From the NCBI GenBank assembly GCA_028023455.1, contig JAQFVV010012398.1:8766682-8830681 (forward strand): a DNA stretch of 64,000 bases. The letters run 5' to 3'. The notes beneath the pieces are model-generated. The model was not told the origin of the DNA. It made no database searches and saw only the letters and a list, made by a program, of their open reading frames with translations. The stretch is from Epiperipatus broadwayi (Eukaryota; Onychophora; Udeonychophora; Euonychophora; Peripatidae). This document shows, one piece after another, positions 49,898-60,110 of the stretch (positions are counted from its first letter, which is position 1; each line of letters starts with the position of its first letter). Made by a program: the position numbers and the translations under genes.

Positions 49898-50441
49898 GGA
49901 TGAGTAGGCACTAGATAGGGATTTTATGCACAAGCCTACTGGCATCCATTGATTTACTCTGGCTTGGACTGAGTGGCACTACTGTATGGAGAGTTTTTCC
50001 TGTTTTAATAACAGGTATGAACATGCATAAGAAATGGTGATCATGTGGTGTTTGGTGGTTTAATACCAATCCTGCCTAGTAGGATAGTGATGACTATGGT
50101 TATTAAAGAACCAAAGATACCAAAATGTATGAGTACTGAACTGAATTCAGACCTATATGACTATATAAGCTAATGAGCTTAGATTGGAAATATTATTGTG
50201 TTTTTAATTTTATTCTCATAGTTTTGTAATTAAGTAGAGATAAAAGATGGCTGCTGAAGGGCTGCATTAGATCCTAAGTTCCAGCTGCAGTGATCTCAGA
50301 TCCAAGACTCCTCACTGACAAAGACCACAAGCCAGAAACTAGTCTGGAGATATTGGATGGGTAGGCACTTGATAGGGATTTTATGCACAAGCCCTCTGGC
50401 TTGCACTGAGTTGCACTATTGTATGGAGAGCTTTGCCTGTT
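49898..50441 (+). mobile_element. Fold-back family, copy 3: rearranged single-orientation copy with 14-bp target-site duplication
   Basis: Flanked by TTAAATTTCCATAT at 49884-49897 and 50442-50455. The insert carries the terminal part of the right arm twice in the same orientation: GGATGAGTAGGCACTAGATA...GAGAGTTTTTCCTG (49898-50002) and, after an arm-derived segment with ACCAAAATGTATGAGTACTG (50119-50140), GGCACTTGATAGGGATTTTA...GAGAGCTTTGCCTG near the end. It therefore has no palindrome. The exact duplication shows it arrived as a unit. Confidence 0.8.
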
Positions 50442-50541
50442 TTAAATTTCCATATAGTTGGGAAAATAAATGTTCCATTCTATTTCTTTATAATATGTTA
50501 AAGTTGTGTTGACATGAAATTATTCATAGCTAGAAGGAATT

Positions 50542-50633
50542 AGTGATGGCTCAGTTGGTTAGAGCGTTACCTTAAATTTCAATAATCAAGAATCTAAGGA
50601 CCCAGGTTCGAATCCCATGCTAGTACTGTCACT
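50542..50633 (+). ncRNA. tRNA-like Pol III promoter module in a Penelope-like tail
   Basis: A box TGGCTCAGTTGGTTAGAGC (50547-50565) and B box GGTTCGAATCC (50605-50615) are near-canonical. CCTTA/TAAGG (50570-50574 with 50595-50599) forms a 5-bp anticodon stem around a 20-base loop, as if a short intron were kept. AGTGA (50542-50546) pairs with TCACT (50629-50633). The T stem is weak, so it is not a functional tRNA. Related but more degraded modules occur at 56460-56550 (-) and 59841-59900 (+). Confidence 0.65.
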
Positions 50634-50639
50634 GGTCAG

Positions 50640-50690
50640 GCCAGCAACACCTGAAGAAGAGGGGAGAAAAATACCTCTCGAAACGTTGTG
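50640..50690 (+). ncRNA. Hammerhead-ribozyme-like core in a Penelope-like tail
   Basis: CTGAAGA (50651-50657, plus one extra A), then GAGGGG (50659-50664) pairing with CCTCTC (50674-50679) as stem II, then GAAAC (50680-50684). CUGANGA - stem II - GAAA is the hammerhead catalytic core, and hammerheads are documented in Penelope-like elements. The extra A, and the lack of a clear stem III with a UH cleavage site, mean activity is not shown. Related elements keep the stem by compensatory changes. Confidence 0.5.
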
Positions 50691-50838
50691 CATATACTAA
50701 CCTGTTTGCTGTGATATTACTAACAGTTAGTGCATATACTAACCTGTTTGCTGTGATATTATTAACATTTGTTTGCTGTGATATTACTAACAGTTGGTGC
50801 ATATACTAACCTGTTTGCTGTGATATTACTAACAGTTG
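50688..50838 (+). repeat. 42-bp tandem repeat
   Basis: The unit GTGCATATACTAACCTGTTT plus GCTGTGATATTACTAACAGTTR starts at 50688, 50730 and 50797, with one partial unit between. It lies right after the hammerhead-like core, so it expands the region that would form stem III or its loop. Confidence 0.9.
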
Positions 50839-50999
50839 AATGCATTTGGAATATTTAACTAAAAATTAAACTTTTCTAAAGACATTCAACATACATATTA
50901 GATGATGGAAATAGTCCAATATAAAAATACAGCTAGAACACCATCATCACAAACCTTCAGAAAAACATAATGATACTGTGTTTTATTTAATATTTATAT

Positions 51000-53230
51000 G
51001 TGTTGCAGTGATATATATATGTTAAAAAACTTGCAGATATATTAATCATTATTGTTAATAATTTGCCATTTGTTTCAATCTTCTTATCATTAAGGAAAAA
51101 AAATAATGATTTGTAGTATAAAGTAATATTAACGATTGAAAATTGTTTAACTTAATTAAGTGAAATTCAATATTTTGAGGGCATTCTGCATTCTTATCCA
51201 ATGCTGCTGGTGCAGGCGGAGAGATTTGCAAAACCTTGAAACAAACCAAAACTTTATTCATCAATAGTTCAGTTATCAATATAACGCAAAAAATTAAATT
51301 ATGAGTGCTTAATATGAAATTTGATCCCTACTAAAATAGAAGAGAGTTAATGTCGACAAGCGGCATCGACAAGAAGAATTTCACAACAAAAAAAATTAAA
51401 TATAAAATGTTTAACTTTAGTATAGTAGAGAGCCTCTAGATGGCAGAAGTATCTAGACATGGAACTTTAAATTATCTATTGATTAAAGTGAATGGTGTTT
51501 TCATTTAATAATACTTCCTATATAGTTTTTTTTGTTTGTGTGTTTTTTTTTTAAAAACATAATTAATAAAAATTATAAACATATATTTCATTTTAATTCC
51601 TGATGACGCTAGGTGAGAATTTTTTTTTCGCAGTTATTTTTGATCCAAAATCAGGCATCTTATTAAAAAGCTCATTAAACTTTGTAATATATTTTGAAAT
51701 TCTAAGTTATGCTACGTTAAGACAAAGAAATTATGGCAAATTACCCCTATTGATATTCAAATGTAAAAGCTCAATCGTAATACTGTTTACTCATTTCTAC
51801 TGATCTGACGCAATAACAACATAGATATTTTGAAACATTAAAAAATACAATAAAAAAGTTTTCATTTATTAATCAATAAAAATGATGTCCAAGAGTTATT
51901 AAGTACACTGATAGAACCACTTTGGAGTTCAAAGTCCATGGAAAGTCGCTCCAGTTCTATTATTCGCATTGCTCAAACTTCTTATGCCCCCTCCCCCCCC
52001 CCCCCCAGCAATAAACCATTCGATCATTTATGTATGTAATAAAAATATTAGATTAAAGAAATAATCTGTAGCAGAAAATCATTATAATTTTTGTAAAAAA
52101 AATTCATTGTAATATACATAAATTAATATTCTCAATATAATTTCATTTCAATTATTATTTATTTCTCCGGTTAAATCTTCCCTTAGCAAGTAAATGAATT
52201 GCTTTTAGCGTCCATTATCTGCAAAAATTAGACAAAAGAAATCTGCTGTTTTGAGAGCCTCTCTGTTGAAAATATTTTATATTCATTCAATTGGACTAAA
52301 CTTGTTTGTAGGATCTATGGTGTGAAAATATATTCACCTATCATGCTTATGGCCTGGTGTTTACATTTGAATGACTTGGAAATTATTTCAGGAAACTGTG
52401 GCTTTTAAAACAAGTTTTTTTTTCAGGTAGCTATTATTTAATTCTTATTTGGTAAAAAGATATTAACAAAAAATAAAAACTTTTATCCAACATTTATTTA
52501 CTAAGCCGGTAGGTAACATCTTTTCTTCATTATTCCTCTGAAGAAAAAAATCTTGTTCGGCAATTAATATTTTTTAAGATCGATGTACATTTTAACTATT
52601 AGGATGTTTTTTTTAGGGATGGATCTGAAGAAAAAGAGAAGATATTTGTTTAAAAAAACTGAAAAAAGAAAAAACCATGAGAAGATTAAGAAGAGAGAAA
52701 TTTGTATCAGTAATGTTTTTATTTTTTAAATATTTCTTTTTTTAGAAAAAAAAAAAGTAAATCAGAGTCAACAAAGAGAAAAAGATTAAAAGTTATTAAT
52801 AAAATGAAAATGATATAAGAAAAGAAGCCAAAAGAGAAACTTGATGAAAATGAGCTGATTGATTGTGTAGTTCTGCATAATAAAAATTAAAGTGTTGGTG
52901 GTAACTTCATATGGAAATGTAATATTATTCTACTTATTGTTTTTAATTTAATTTGTTTTATAATTATAATTTAATAAATGATAAATGTGCATAATATGTG
53001 CGCCTATCTTATATATTAATAAATAAAATTTAATTCTTATCTTTCCTTATAATCAAGATTTAAAAGTTTTAGAAGAAACTTTATTCAAGGAAAAATATAT
53101 CTACAGAGATTTCAGTTTAAAAGAAAATATATAGATAACTAATCAAAGAATACCACAATAAGTATTTTCAATAGCAATCACTGAATTATACTATCACTAA
53201 AATATTTACAATAAAACAGAAAATACATCT
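51000..53230. other. Gene-free stretch
   Basis: No coding exon is assignable. It contains a run of 14 C residues at 51993-52006, preceded by CCCCCT. The minus-strand frame around 51160-51240 (PPAPAALDKNAECPQ) is short and unmatched. Confidence 0.4.
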
Positions 53231-53249
53231 CACTGGAGGTTAGAGCACT

Positions 53250-55540
53250 GATAGACAAATGACCAAACGGCTGCGAAAATGTCTGATGGGGTGAATTTTT
53301 TATCTCTTTGTTTTGCTTCTAATTTGTTTTTAAATGTGTTAAAATTTCTTGCATTACTATTGTAAAGATAAGTGCATCATAATGCATAAGTATAAATGTT
53401 GTACTTCTTATTTCTATGAAGCGGGCATTTGTAAACGACTCTTTACTTGAACTTATAGTGGCATTCTTTTTCTGATAAATTTTAGTAATATAAGATCGAG
53501 TGTAATGTAGGCTACTACATTCAAAGAATACATGTTTTGGTACTCTTCTGATCTGTGGCACAACTCAAATATAATGTCAATGTTAACTATATTTCTCTTA
53601 TATCTCATGAAATATAATGTTAGTAATGACTACAGGTTCATTATGAGTAGAGAATCAAAAAATTTAGGCTCAAGTGTCCAATACTTAAATCTACATATTA
53701 GTTGCTTATTATTAATGCCTAGCATTAGCAGGTCTAAGTTATAATTTGTGTTTATGTGTAGAAATACATATGTATTCCAATAGCACCAGTTTGCGGTAAA
53801 TGTTATGTTAGAGTTAGATATTGATTTAATAGGTTCTATGATTGTATGCAGATATTTTGTATATGAAGTAGGTTTATCTGTGTTATTTTAAAAGTAACTT
53901 CTAAATGTGGGTGTATTCTTGTCTTGGATGATAAAAGATTAATAGATTTTTGTATTGTAAACACATGAATAGAATGTAGCTCTAATTCATTTAGGTTGCT
54001 ATGGTATTGCATTTACCTGAATGAAATGCACCATTTTTCTTCCCCATAAAAGTTTTCTGCACAGTAAATAGATCTTTAATGTAAAGGATTTTATGAAGAC
54101 TACAATCGGTGTAATTTTTGTAATAATCCGCATGTTTATAAGTGATACTTTCGAATAGAGAGAAAGATGTGCTTTTGAAAGGGAGAATATGGCCTGTTCT
54201 GTTGTTTGAATTTGTTTTGTATTTGCCTTCACATAGCCATGAAGTTCAAGTGAAAGGGGAATCCAAAATAGGTTATAGGTTTACCCTGAAATATATTTGT
54301 ATGTGTTTTGCTTATATATGTATACCATGCACATATTAATTAATGTTTGTATTTGTTTTTTAGTTGTTAGACACGGTTATATCATTCATGTAGGCTATGC
54401 AGGCTACATTATAACCAAGTGGGGGATATATAGATTTCTGGAAGCAGTTTTTCAATGTTATTAAGTAGTGGATTTATGTATGTGGTGAATATAAATGCAC
54501 TAAGTGGAGACTCTTGTGAGATTGACTGATGTGGATTAAAAGGAAAAGACATGTTCCCATTTAGAGTTATGTATATTTCTCTATTTATTAGCAAGTTTGT
54601 GAGCAACAGCAAATATAATATTGATTTTGATATTGTTGTTTTTTCTAATGTTTCTATGAGTACATCAATTGGTACTGAATCAAACGCAATCCTTATATCC
54701 AATTGTATTGCCATCAGGCTGTATTTTTTTGCATTTCACACACTATCAATGGAAGTTTTGAATATAAAACCTATTTGACCTGTTGAAAAATATTTTTTAG
54801 AAAATTGTGTCTGCGATAACAAAGGTATAAGGTATGGTTCAATTTTGTTTTTATTATTGTTTCAAGGCCCATAGATATTGGACTTATGTTTTACATTGTA
54901 CAGAGCAAAGTTTGTTTCTTCATAAATGGGATGATTGCTATAGGACAGGGGTGGCCAACAAGTTGATCGTAATCCACTGGTTGATCGCAAAGCCATGATT
55001 ATGATCCGCTGGTCGATCATGAAGCCAATCTGGCAAGAGCTGTGGGGTAACAAGTGAAACAAATTAAGTCAAAATTTTCAAGTTTTTTTGTTTTTGTTTT
55101 AATTTTTTTTTCAATTCTAGATAGGTAAAGTCCACTAAGTCATATCATTATTGAAAATAATATTTTTAATCTTGATTTAATGTAGCTATTTTGAATTAAT
55201 AAATATTGTTAATAATTACTCATGTTGCTTTACTTCCCCTAGACATGAGTTTTTTGGCCCATTAAATAATTATTTTTTACTAAGTAGATATATAAAAATA
55301 GTATGTGGATATATAAAAATAGTATGTATTTCACACCTCGCTCCACTTAGACTATGCCTATGACAATAAGTCGATCACCTATGACAACAAGTCGATCACA
55401 ACACATTTTAAAAATAAATAGTAGATCTTATAAACACAAAAGTTGGCCACCCCTGCTATAGGGTATATATCCTGAATGTGATATATTCCTTTTGAAAGAA
55501 AGTTAGCCATGACTTTGAAAAGTAAAGACAGAAAAAAAAG
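53250..55540 (-). pseudogene. Reversed LINE (reverse transcriptase and C-terminal zinc region), split by a hAT MITE
   Basis: Minus-strand order from high to low coordinate: VMANFLSKGIYHIQD (about 55515-55464), hAT insertion, then fingers SPISMGLETIIKTKL (54884-54840), palm A LDIRIAFDSVPIDVLIETLE (54702-54643), then QESPLSAFIFTTYINPLLNN (54510-54451), equal to the QGSPLS...YINPL motif B region. The catalytic YADD box is not preserved. The C-terminal part has KHVFFECSSLHYTRSYI (53537-53487), the H-x-F-x-EC-x-x-x-x-x-R pattern of LINE zinc regions (I/R1-type). Several frameshifts and stops. It belongs to a different LINE family from copies 1-3. Confidence 0.7.
54946..55455. mobile_element. 510-bp non-autonomous hAT element (MITE)
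   Basis: Ends CAGGGGTGGCCAAC and GTTGGCCACCCCTG are perfect 14-bp inverted repeats. The flanking 8-bp duplication is CTATAGGA (54938-54945) and CTATAGGG (55456-55463), 7 of 8 matching, as expected for hAT. The interior has repeated GTTGATCG / GTCGATCA words near both ends (subterminal motifs, possible transposase-binding sites) and a 19-20-bp tandem ATATAAAAATAGTATGT near 55290-55325. No coding frame. It interrupts a reversed LINE. Confidence 0.9.
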
Positions 55541-55599
55541 GAAAGGTTAGGGGGGGGTCTAAATATTAAATCAGGCTCTATTATGAAATGCAAGTATTT

Positions 55600-56261
55600 T
55601 TTTTATAGTGGTATAATGTTATGAATAAATTCTAATTGCATCTTACTAAAGATTCACCTGATAAATTGGGAGACAAAGAACAAAATATTTTTGCTATTTC
55701 TATTGTTTATTGCCTCTAAAAATACTACAGAAGTGTGAATCTTATTTTAAAGGAAAATCAAGAAAATTGGAGAAAGAAAACTATAAATTTAAAAAAAAGA
55801 AGAGGGGTATTAGTAAGCAGTAGAGATTGAAAGAGAAAAGATACATAAAAACTCTAGAGCAGTGAATGAATTTACAATGTTTTCTGGCAAGAGAAATCAA
55901 ACTTTTCCTGGTAAGCCTTGCCTTATTTGATGCCAACTAGCTAGCTTAGGTCATAACACTATAACCTGAGACAATTCAAATACATGCAAAAAGCATTCTG
56001 CCCCATGATTTTAAGTGCAGAAACTTCTCACTCATGAGTGATTTCAGTGATCAGTTAGCTGCCAGTTAAGTATGACAAGGAGTGTTGATGCTAATTTAGT
56101 CAACAATAATAGCTAATTTAGTCAACAATAATAGCACTGTAATAAAGTGGTTAATTATGAACTGTTTTTTTAAGTGAATGCTAGAACTTTTTTTTTTTGG
56201 AATGCAATTTAGAGACTCATTTCATAACCTATAATAAGATGTATTTGTCTGAAGGTTTGTA
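55600..56261. other. Gene-free stretch with short tandem repeats
   Basis: No gene recognised. A 22-bp direct repeat (TAATTTAGTCAACAATAATAG, about 56093-56134) and TATTATAAGATGTAATATGG-type repeats (from 56268 onward, at the edge of the Penelope-like element) are visible. Confidence 0.45.
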
Positions 56262-56402
56262 ATGATGGTATATTATAAGATGTAATATGGTATATTATAA
56301 GATGTAATATAAGATGTAATTTTAAATATTTAAACTTTCAAATACAAACAACTTGTTAGTAATAACACACAAATAGACAATACAAGTTAGTAATTACACA
56401 AT

Positions 56403-56440
56403 GTTTCGAGTAGTATTATTCTCCACTCTTCTTCGGGTGT
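56403..56440 (-). ncRNA. Hammerhead-like core in Penelope-like element A
   Basis: Minus strand CCGAAGAA, stem II GAGTGG (56428-56423) with CTACTC (56413-56408), then GAAAC. The core's first U has become C relative to the 50.6-kb copy, but the stem is kept. Confidence 0.45.
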
Positions 56441-56457
56441 TGCTGGCCTATATGTAA

Positions 56458-56550
56458 AGTGACAATATTCACTTAAAAGTTGAACCTGCACCTTTAGATT
56501 CTTGAATGTCTAATTTAAGGCAAACACTCTACCAACTGAGCTATTCTGTC
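56458..56550 (-). ncRNA. tRNA-like module in Penelope-like element A
   Basis: Minus strand: TAGCTCAGTTGGTAGAGTG (A box), CCTT...AAGG anticodon-stem relic enclosing a long loop that includes ATTCAAGAATCT, GTGCAGGTTCAAC (B box), and TGACA...TGTCA terminal pairing. It has the same layout as 50542-50633. Confidence 0.6.
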
Positions 56551-57225
56551 AAAGGAAACATGTAGTAGAAATTTGATGTATTTATATATGAGGATTAGTT
56601 CAAATCCTCCTGAGCCCTTAAATTTTTTTATAATAAGGCTAATTAGTTTTTTTTTCCTTAAGAGCAAGATTAATTAGAGGCTTCCACTCACTGTGTGTTA
56701 CCACACTCAGTTGACTTATAGGATTATTTACCATTGTCATATGAGCAGCTTCCTGCATTTTTTTCTCTTTATCCAATATCTTTGTATTTTCCCATTTAAG
56801 CATATGGTCATTAGTACATGCATGATCTGCTATGGTAAAGACATCTGATTTTTTCTTTTAACCATTAGTTTGTGCTCTTTCAATTGCTGTTCAACAGGGT
56901 GACAGGTCTCACCAATGTATTTCCTTCCACATTCACATGATATTTCATAGATGCAGTTTTTGTTCTTCAGCATTTCCAGTTTAGGCTTAGAAAAAATAAG
57001 CATTCCTCAAAGTGTAGTATGGCTTTGGAATGCAGTTCTAATGTTATATTGACTGCAGATTTTCTTTAGTTTGTCCACCACTCCTGGTATATATGGATAC
57101 ACTATGATACCAATAATTGTTTTCTCTTTTGGTGTCTCTTTGTGTTGTCTACTGAAGGTTTTCGTGATGACTGCTAATGGATAACCATTCTTCATAAGCA
57201 TGTGAATCTTTTCTTTTTCCAAATC

Positions 57226-57436
57226 AGAGTGGAGAATAATACTATTCGAAATGTTGTGTAATTACTAATCTGTATTGTCTATTTGTGAGTTATTACTAAC
57301 AAATTGTTTGTATTTGAAAGTTTAAATAAAGTTTAAAATTTTCTATACATTCAACATTCACTCATAAATGATGGAAATAGTCTAATATATCACAGTTTAT
57401 AATATACCATCATTACAAACTTTTAGACAAATACTA
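57226..57436 (+). repeat. Left pseudo-LTR of Penelope-like element B
   Basis: GAGTGGAGAATAATACTATT then CGAAATGTTGTGTAATTACT is repeated at 59932-59970 with small differences; TTTGTATTTGAAAGTT, ATACATTCAACATT and AATGATGGAAATAGTC follow in both. It is the tandem-derived terminal repeat typical of Penelope-like elements. The hammerhead-like stem II here (GAGTGG 57227-57232 with CTATTC 57242-57247) still pairs. Confidence 0.75.
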
Positions 57437-59922
57437 AGTACTCAGTATGGACTCAATGCTATGTTGAAATTTAGACATTATGAAAAATTATGTCTAAAAC
57501 TGGCTAAAGTATAAAATCATTTAACTTTTTTATGTAAATCAGAAGAGATTATCCCTAAGGATTTGCAGTTAAAATCTCCTATTTCCTCCAAAAGAGCTGA
57601 GAAAATTATTTAGAGAGCAAATGAGGCCTTATTGAAAGAAAGTATAAAGGTTCAGCAGTTTTCCAAGTATCAAATATTCCAATCTATTAGAAATATGGAA
57701 TCATTTCTACAAAATAAAGTTACAGATGAAAATTTCTCAAGAATTTGTCAAGTATTGAACAGATCATATTGTAAGTAACATGGAAGGATAAAAGAACTTC
57801 AAAAGAAGCTTATAAATCTACATGGGTAAATTCAAAAGTCATACAGCAACTAGTCTATTCTCATCATCAGTAAAAACTCTTAATTCTAAACATCTTACTG
57901 ATTGCGAATTATCAGTTCTTGAAAAAGGTTTAAATTTCGCAATTATTCCATCTACTGTTTCATTATTGGATATAATGGCAGCCACTGATGAGGTGACCCA
58001 AAAATTGACTCTAGAAGAAGCAGCAGGGTTATGCTGTAGAATAAAAAGGACACTTGAAAGACATCCAAGTGCACAAGCAGAAGTCAAACATTTCAGGTGA
58101 TGAGAGGAAAGCTATTAAATCTTTCAAACAGGATAATATATCTATAATCATTCTTCCTGCAGACAAAGGTAACACTACAGTCGTAATGGATAAAACTGAT
58201 TATGATAACAAAATACATGGCTTTCTTACAGCAGGCCAATACAAAAAAGTAGCTAAAAATCCAAATACAGAGGTAAAACTACAAGCATTATTCAGGAAGT
58301 ATCGCAGGTATTTCAGTGAATCAGAAAAAAAAAATTTAACTTCATATTTCAGCAAGATTCCTCACTTGTATAGATTGCCTAAAATCCATAAAGACAGTAT
58401 TCCATTAAGACCTATTGTTAGGTCTAGAAATTCACCATATCAAAATTTATCAAGATTTCTTGAAATTCATAGTCCATTGACATACAGGACACAGTCTTTC
58501 ATCAGTGATTCTAAGCACTGTAGAATTAGTCAGGAACACAAAAATGGAAATAATGGACACATTGGTAAGCCTTGATGAGTCTGTTTACAAATACACCATG
58601 TAATGAGTACTGTCTATTGTAAGGAAAAGGTTATATGATAATAATAGTCTACAAACTACAACAGCTCTACCTATTGATAGTATAATGGAATTATTAACAT
58701 TCTGCATAACAACATACTTTCAATATAACTCAGAATTCTTCCAACAAAATCAAGGGATGATCACTGTCACCCTTGCTCAGAAACATTTACATGGAAGAAC
58801 TTGAAACCACAGCTATAAATACTACTCTATGTCCACCTAAAGTGTGGCTTCGATATGTTGATGATACATTTGTGGTATGGCCACATGGTGAGGTAAAATT
58901 ACAGTCATTCTAGATGCACATTAACAACATATTTTCTATAATTAAATTCACAATGGAATCTGAACAAGAACAAAAATTGGCATTCTTTGATGTTCTTGTG
59001 ACAAGCCTCCCTCAGGGCAAAGTAAAAACAACAGTGTATAGGAAGCCAACACACACAGGCAAGTACTTGGAATATATATCCAATCATACAAGAAGCATTA
59101 AACAAGGAATTGTACTATCACTATGGAACAGAGCAAAGGAGGTTTGTTCAAAAACCAGTCATTTGGAAAAAAAGATACACATAGAACAAATGCTTATGAA
59201 GAATGGTTATCCATCAGCAGTCATCAGGAAAACCTTCAATGGACAACACAAAGAGACACCAAAAAAAAGAAAACAATTATTGATATGGTAGTGTATCCAT
59301 ACATACCAGGAATGGTGAACAAACTAAAGAAAATCTGTAGTCAATATAACATTAGAACTGCTTTCCAAAGCCATACCACACTTCAAGAAATGCTTACTTC
59401 TACTAAGCCTAAACTGGAAATGCTGAAGAATAAAAACTACATCTATGAAATACCATGTGAAGGTGAAAGGAAATACATTGGTGAAACCTGTTGTCCTGTT
59501 GAACAGTGATTGAAAGAGCACAAACTAATGGTTAAAAGAAAAAACAGATGTCTACTATAACAGATCATGTATGTACTAATGACCATATGCTTAAATGGGA
59601 AAATACAAAGATATTAGATAAAGAGGAAAAATGCATAGAAGAAAATTCAAGAAAGCTGCTCATATGACAATGGTAAATAATCCCATAAGTCGACCGAGTG
59701 TGGCAATACACAATGTATGGAAGCCTCATCTTATGAAAAAATAAAAAAAACTAGCCTCATAAAAAAAATTGAAGGACTGAGGAGAATTTGAACCAACCCT
59801 CTTATATAAATATATCAAATTTCTACTATATGTTACCTTTGACAGAATAGCTCAATTGGTAGAACATTTACCTTAAATTTGATATTCTAGAATATTGTCA
59901 CTGTGCATATAGGCCAGCAACA

Positions 59923-59958
59923 CCCGAAGAAGAGTGGAGAATACTACTACTTGAAACA
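59923..59958 (+). ncRNA. Hammerhead-like core in the tail of Penelope-like element B
   Basis: CCGAAGAA (59924-59931), stem II GAGTGG (59932-59937) with CTACTT (59947-59952), then GAAAC (59953-59957). Two G-U pairs keep the stem. Confidence 0.45.
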
Positions 59959-60110
59959 TTGTGTAATTACTAACCTGTATTGTCTATTTGTGTTATTACT
60001 AACAAGTTGTTTGTATTTGAAAGTTAAAGTAAAGTTTAAAGTTTTTTATACATTCAACATTTACTCACAAATGATGGAAATAGTCCAACATATCACATCT
60101 TATAATAAGA

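Larger units (their letters stand above)
50540..50990 (+). mobile_element. Penelope-like element tail (solo, 5'-truncated)
   Basis: Shares, in order, with the tails of the elements at 56.3-60.1 kb: a tRNA-like region, AGGCCAGCAACACC, a hammerhead-like core, a CTAAC-rich stretch, ACATTCAACAT, and GATGGAAATAGTCCAATATA followed by CACCATCATCACAAACCTTC. No coding sequence remains. It is less diverged in its hammerhead core (CTGAAGA) than the two other tails that keep this segment (CCGAAGA). Confidence 0.75.
56262..57225 (-). pseudogene. Penelope-like element A, 5'-truncated and inverted
   Basis: On the minus strand it begins inside the coding region (MEKEKIHMLMKNGYPLAVIT, from 57222) and runs through KKICSQYNIRTAFQSHTTL to the GIY-YIG endonuclease: CIYEISCECGRKYIGETCH (about 56962-56906) then EQQLKEHK. 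IYE, YIG and the conserved E-T are present. The 3' region has a tRNA-like module (56550-56460), CCAGCAACACCCGAAGAA, and a hammerhead-like core with stem II GAGTGG/CTACTC (56428-56408). The outer end is replaced by GATGTAATAT tandem repeats near 56262-56330. It is joined head-to-head to element B at about 57225. Confidence 0.8.
57226..60110 (+). pseudogene. Penelope-like element B with left pseudo-LTR, RT and GIY-YIG endonuclease
   Basis: The left pseudo-LTR (57226-57436) starts within the hammerhead-like stem II and matches the tail 59930-60105. The coding region (about 57480-59520) is broken by frameshifts near 58080, 58570, 58910 and 59270. Diagnostic segments are ILPADKGNTTVVMD (58150-58191) and RLPKIHKDSIPLRPIVRSRN (58372-58431), the Penelope RT signature, then the catalytic RYVDDTFVVW (58851-58880), KLAFFDVLVT and TVYRKPTHTGKYLEYISNH (LINE-type would lack these), and finally GIY-YIG IYEIPCEGERKYIGET (59440-59487) with EQ-x-LKEHK. 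Both catalytic Asp residues of YVDD are intact. The 3' UTR has a reduced tRNA-like module (A box at 59847-59866, B box deleted) and a hammerhead-like core. The frames are too damaged for activity. Confidence 0.9.

Noticed and set aside
50542-50633. Functional tRNA gene
   Set aside because: Good A and B boxes, but the T stem has only about two pairs, the anticodon loop is 20 bases and the sequence recurs in mobile-element tails.
50688-50838. CRISPR-like array
   Set aside because: Repeats are contiguous 42-bp tandems without unique spacers, in a eukaryotic retroelement tail.
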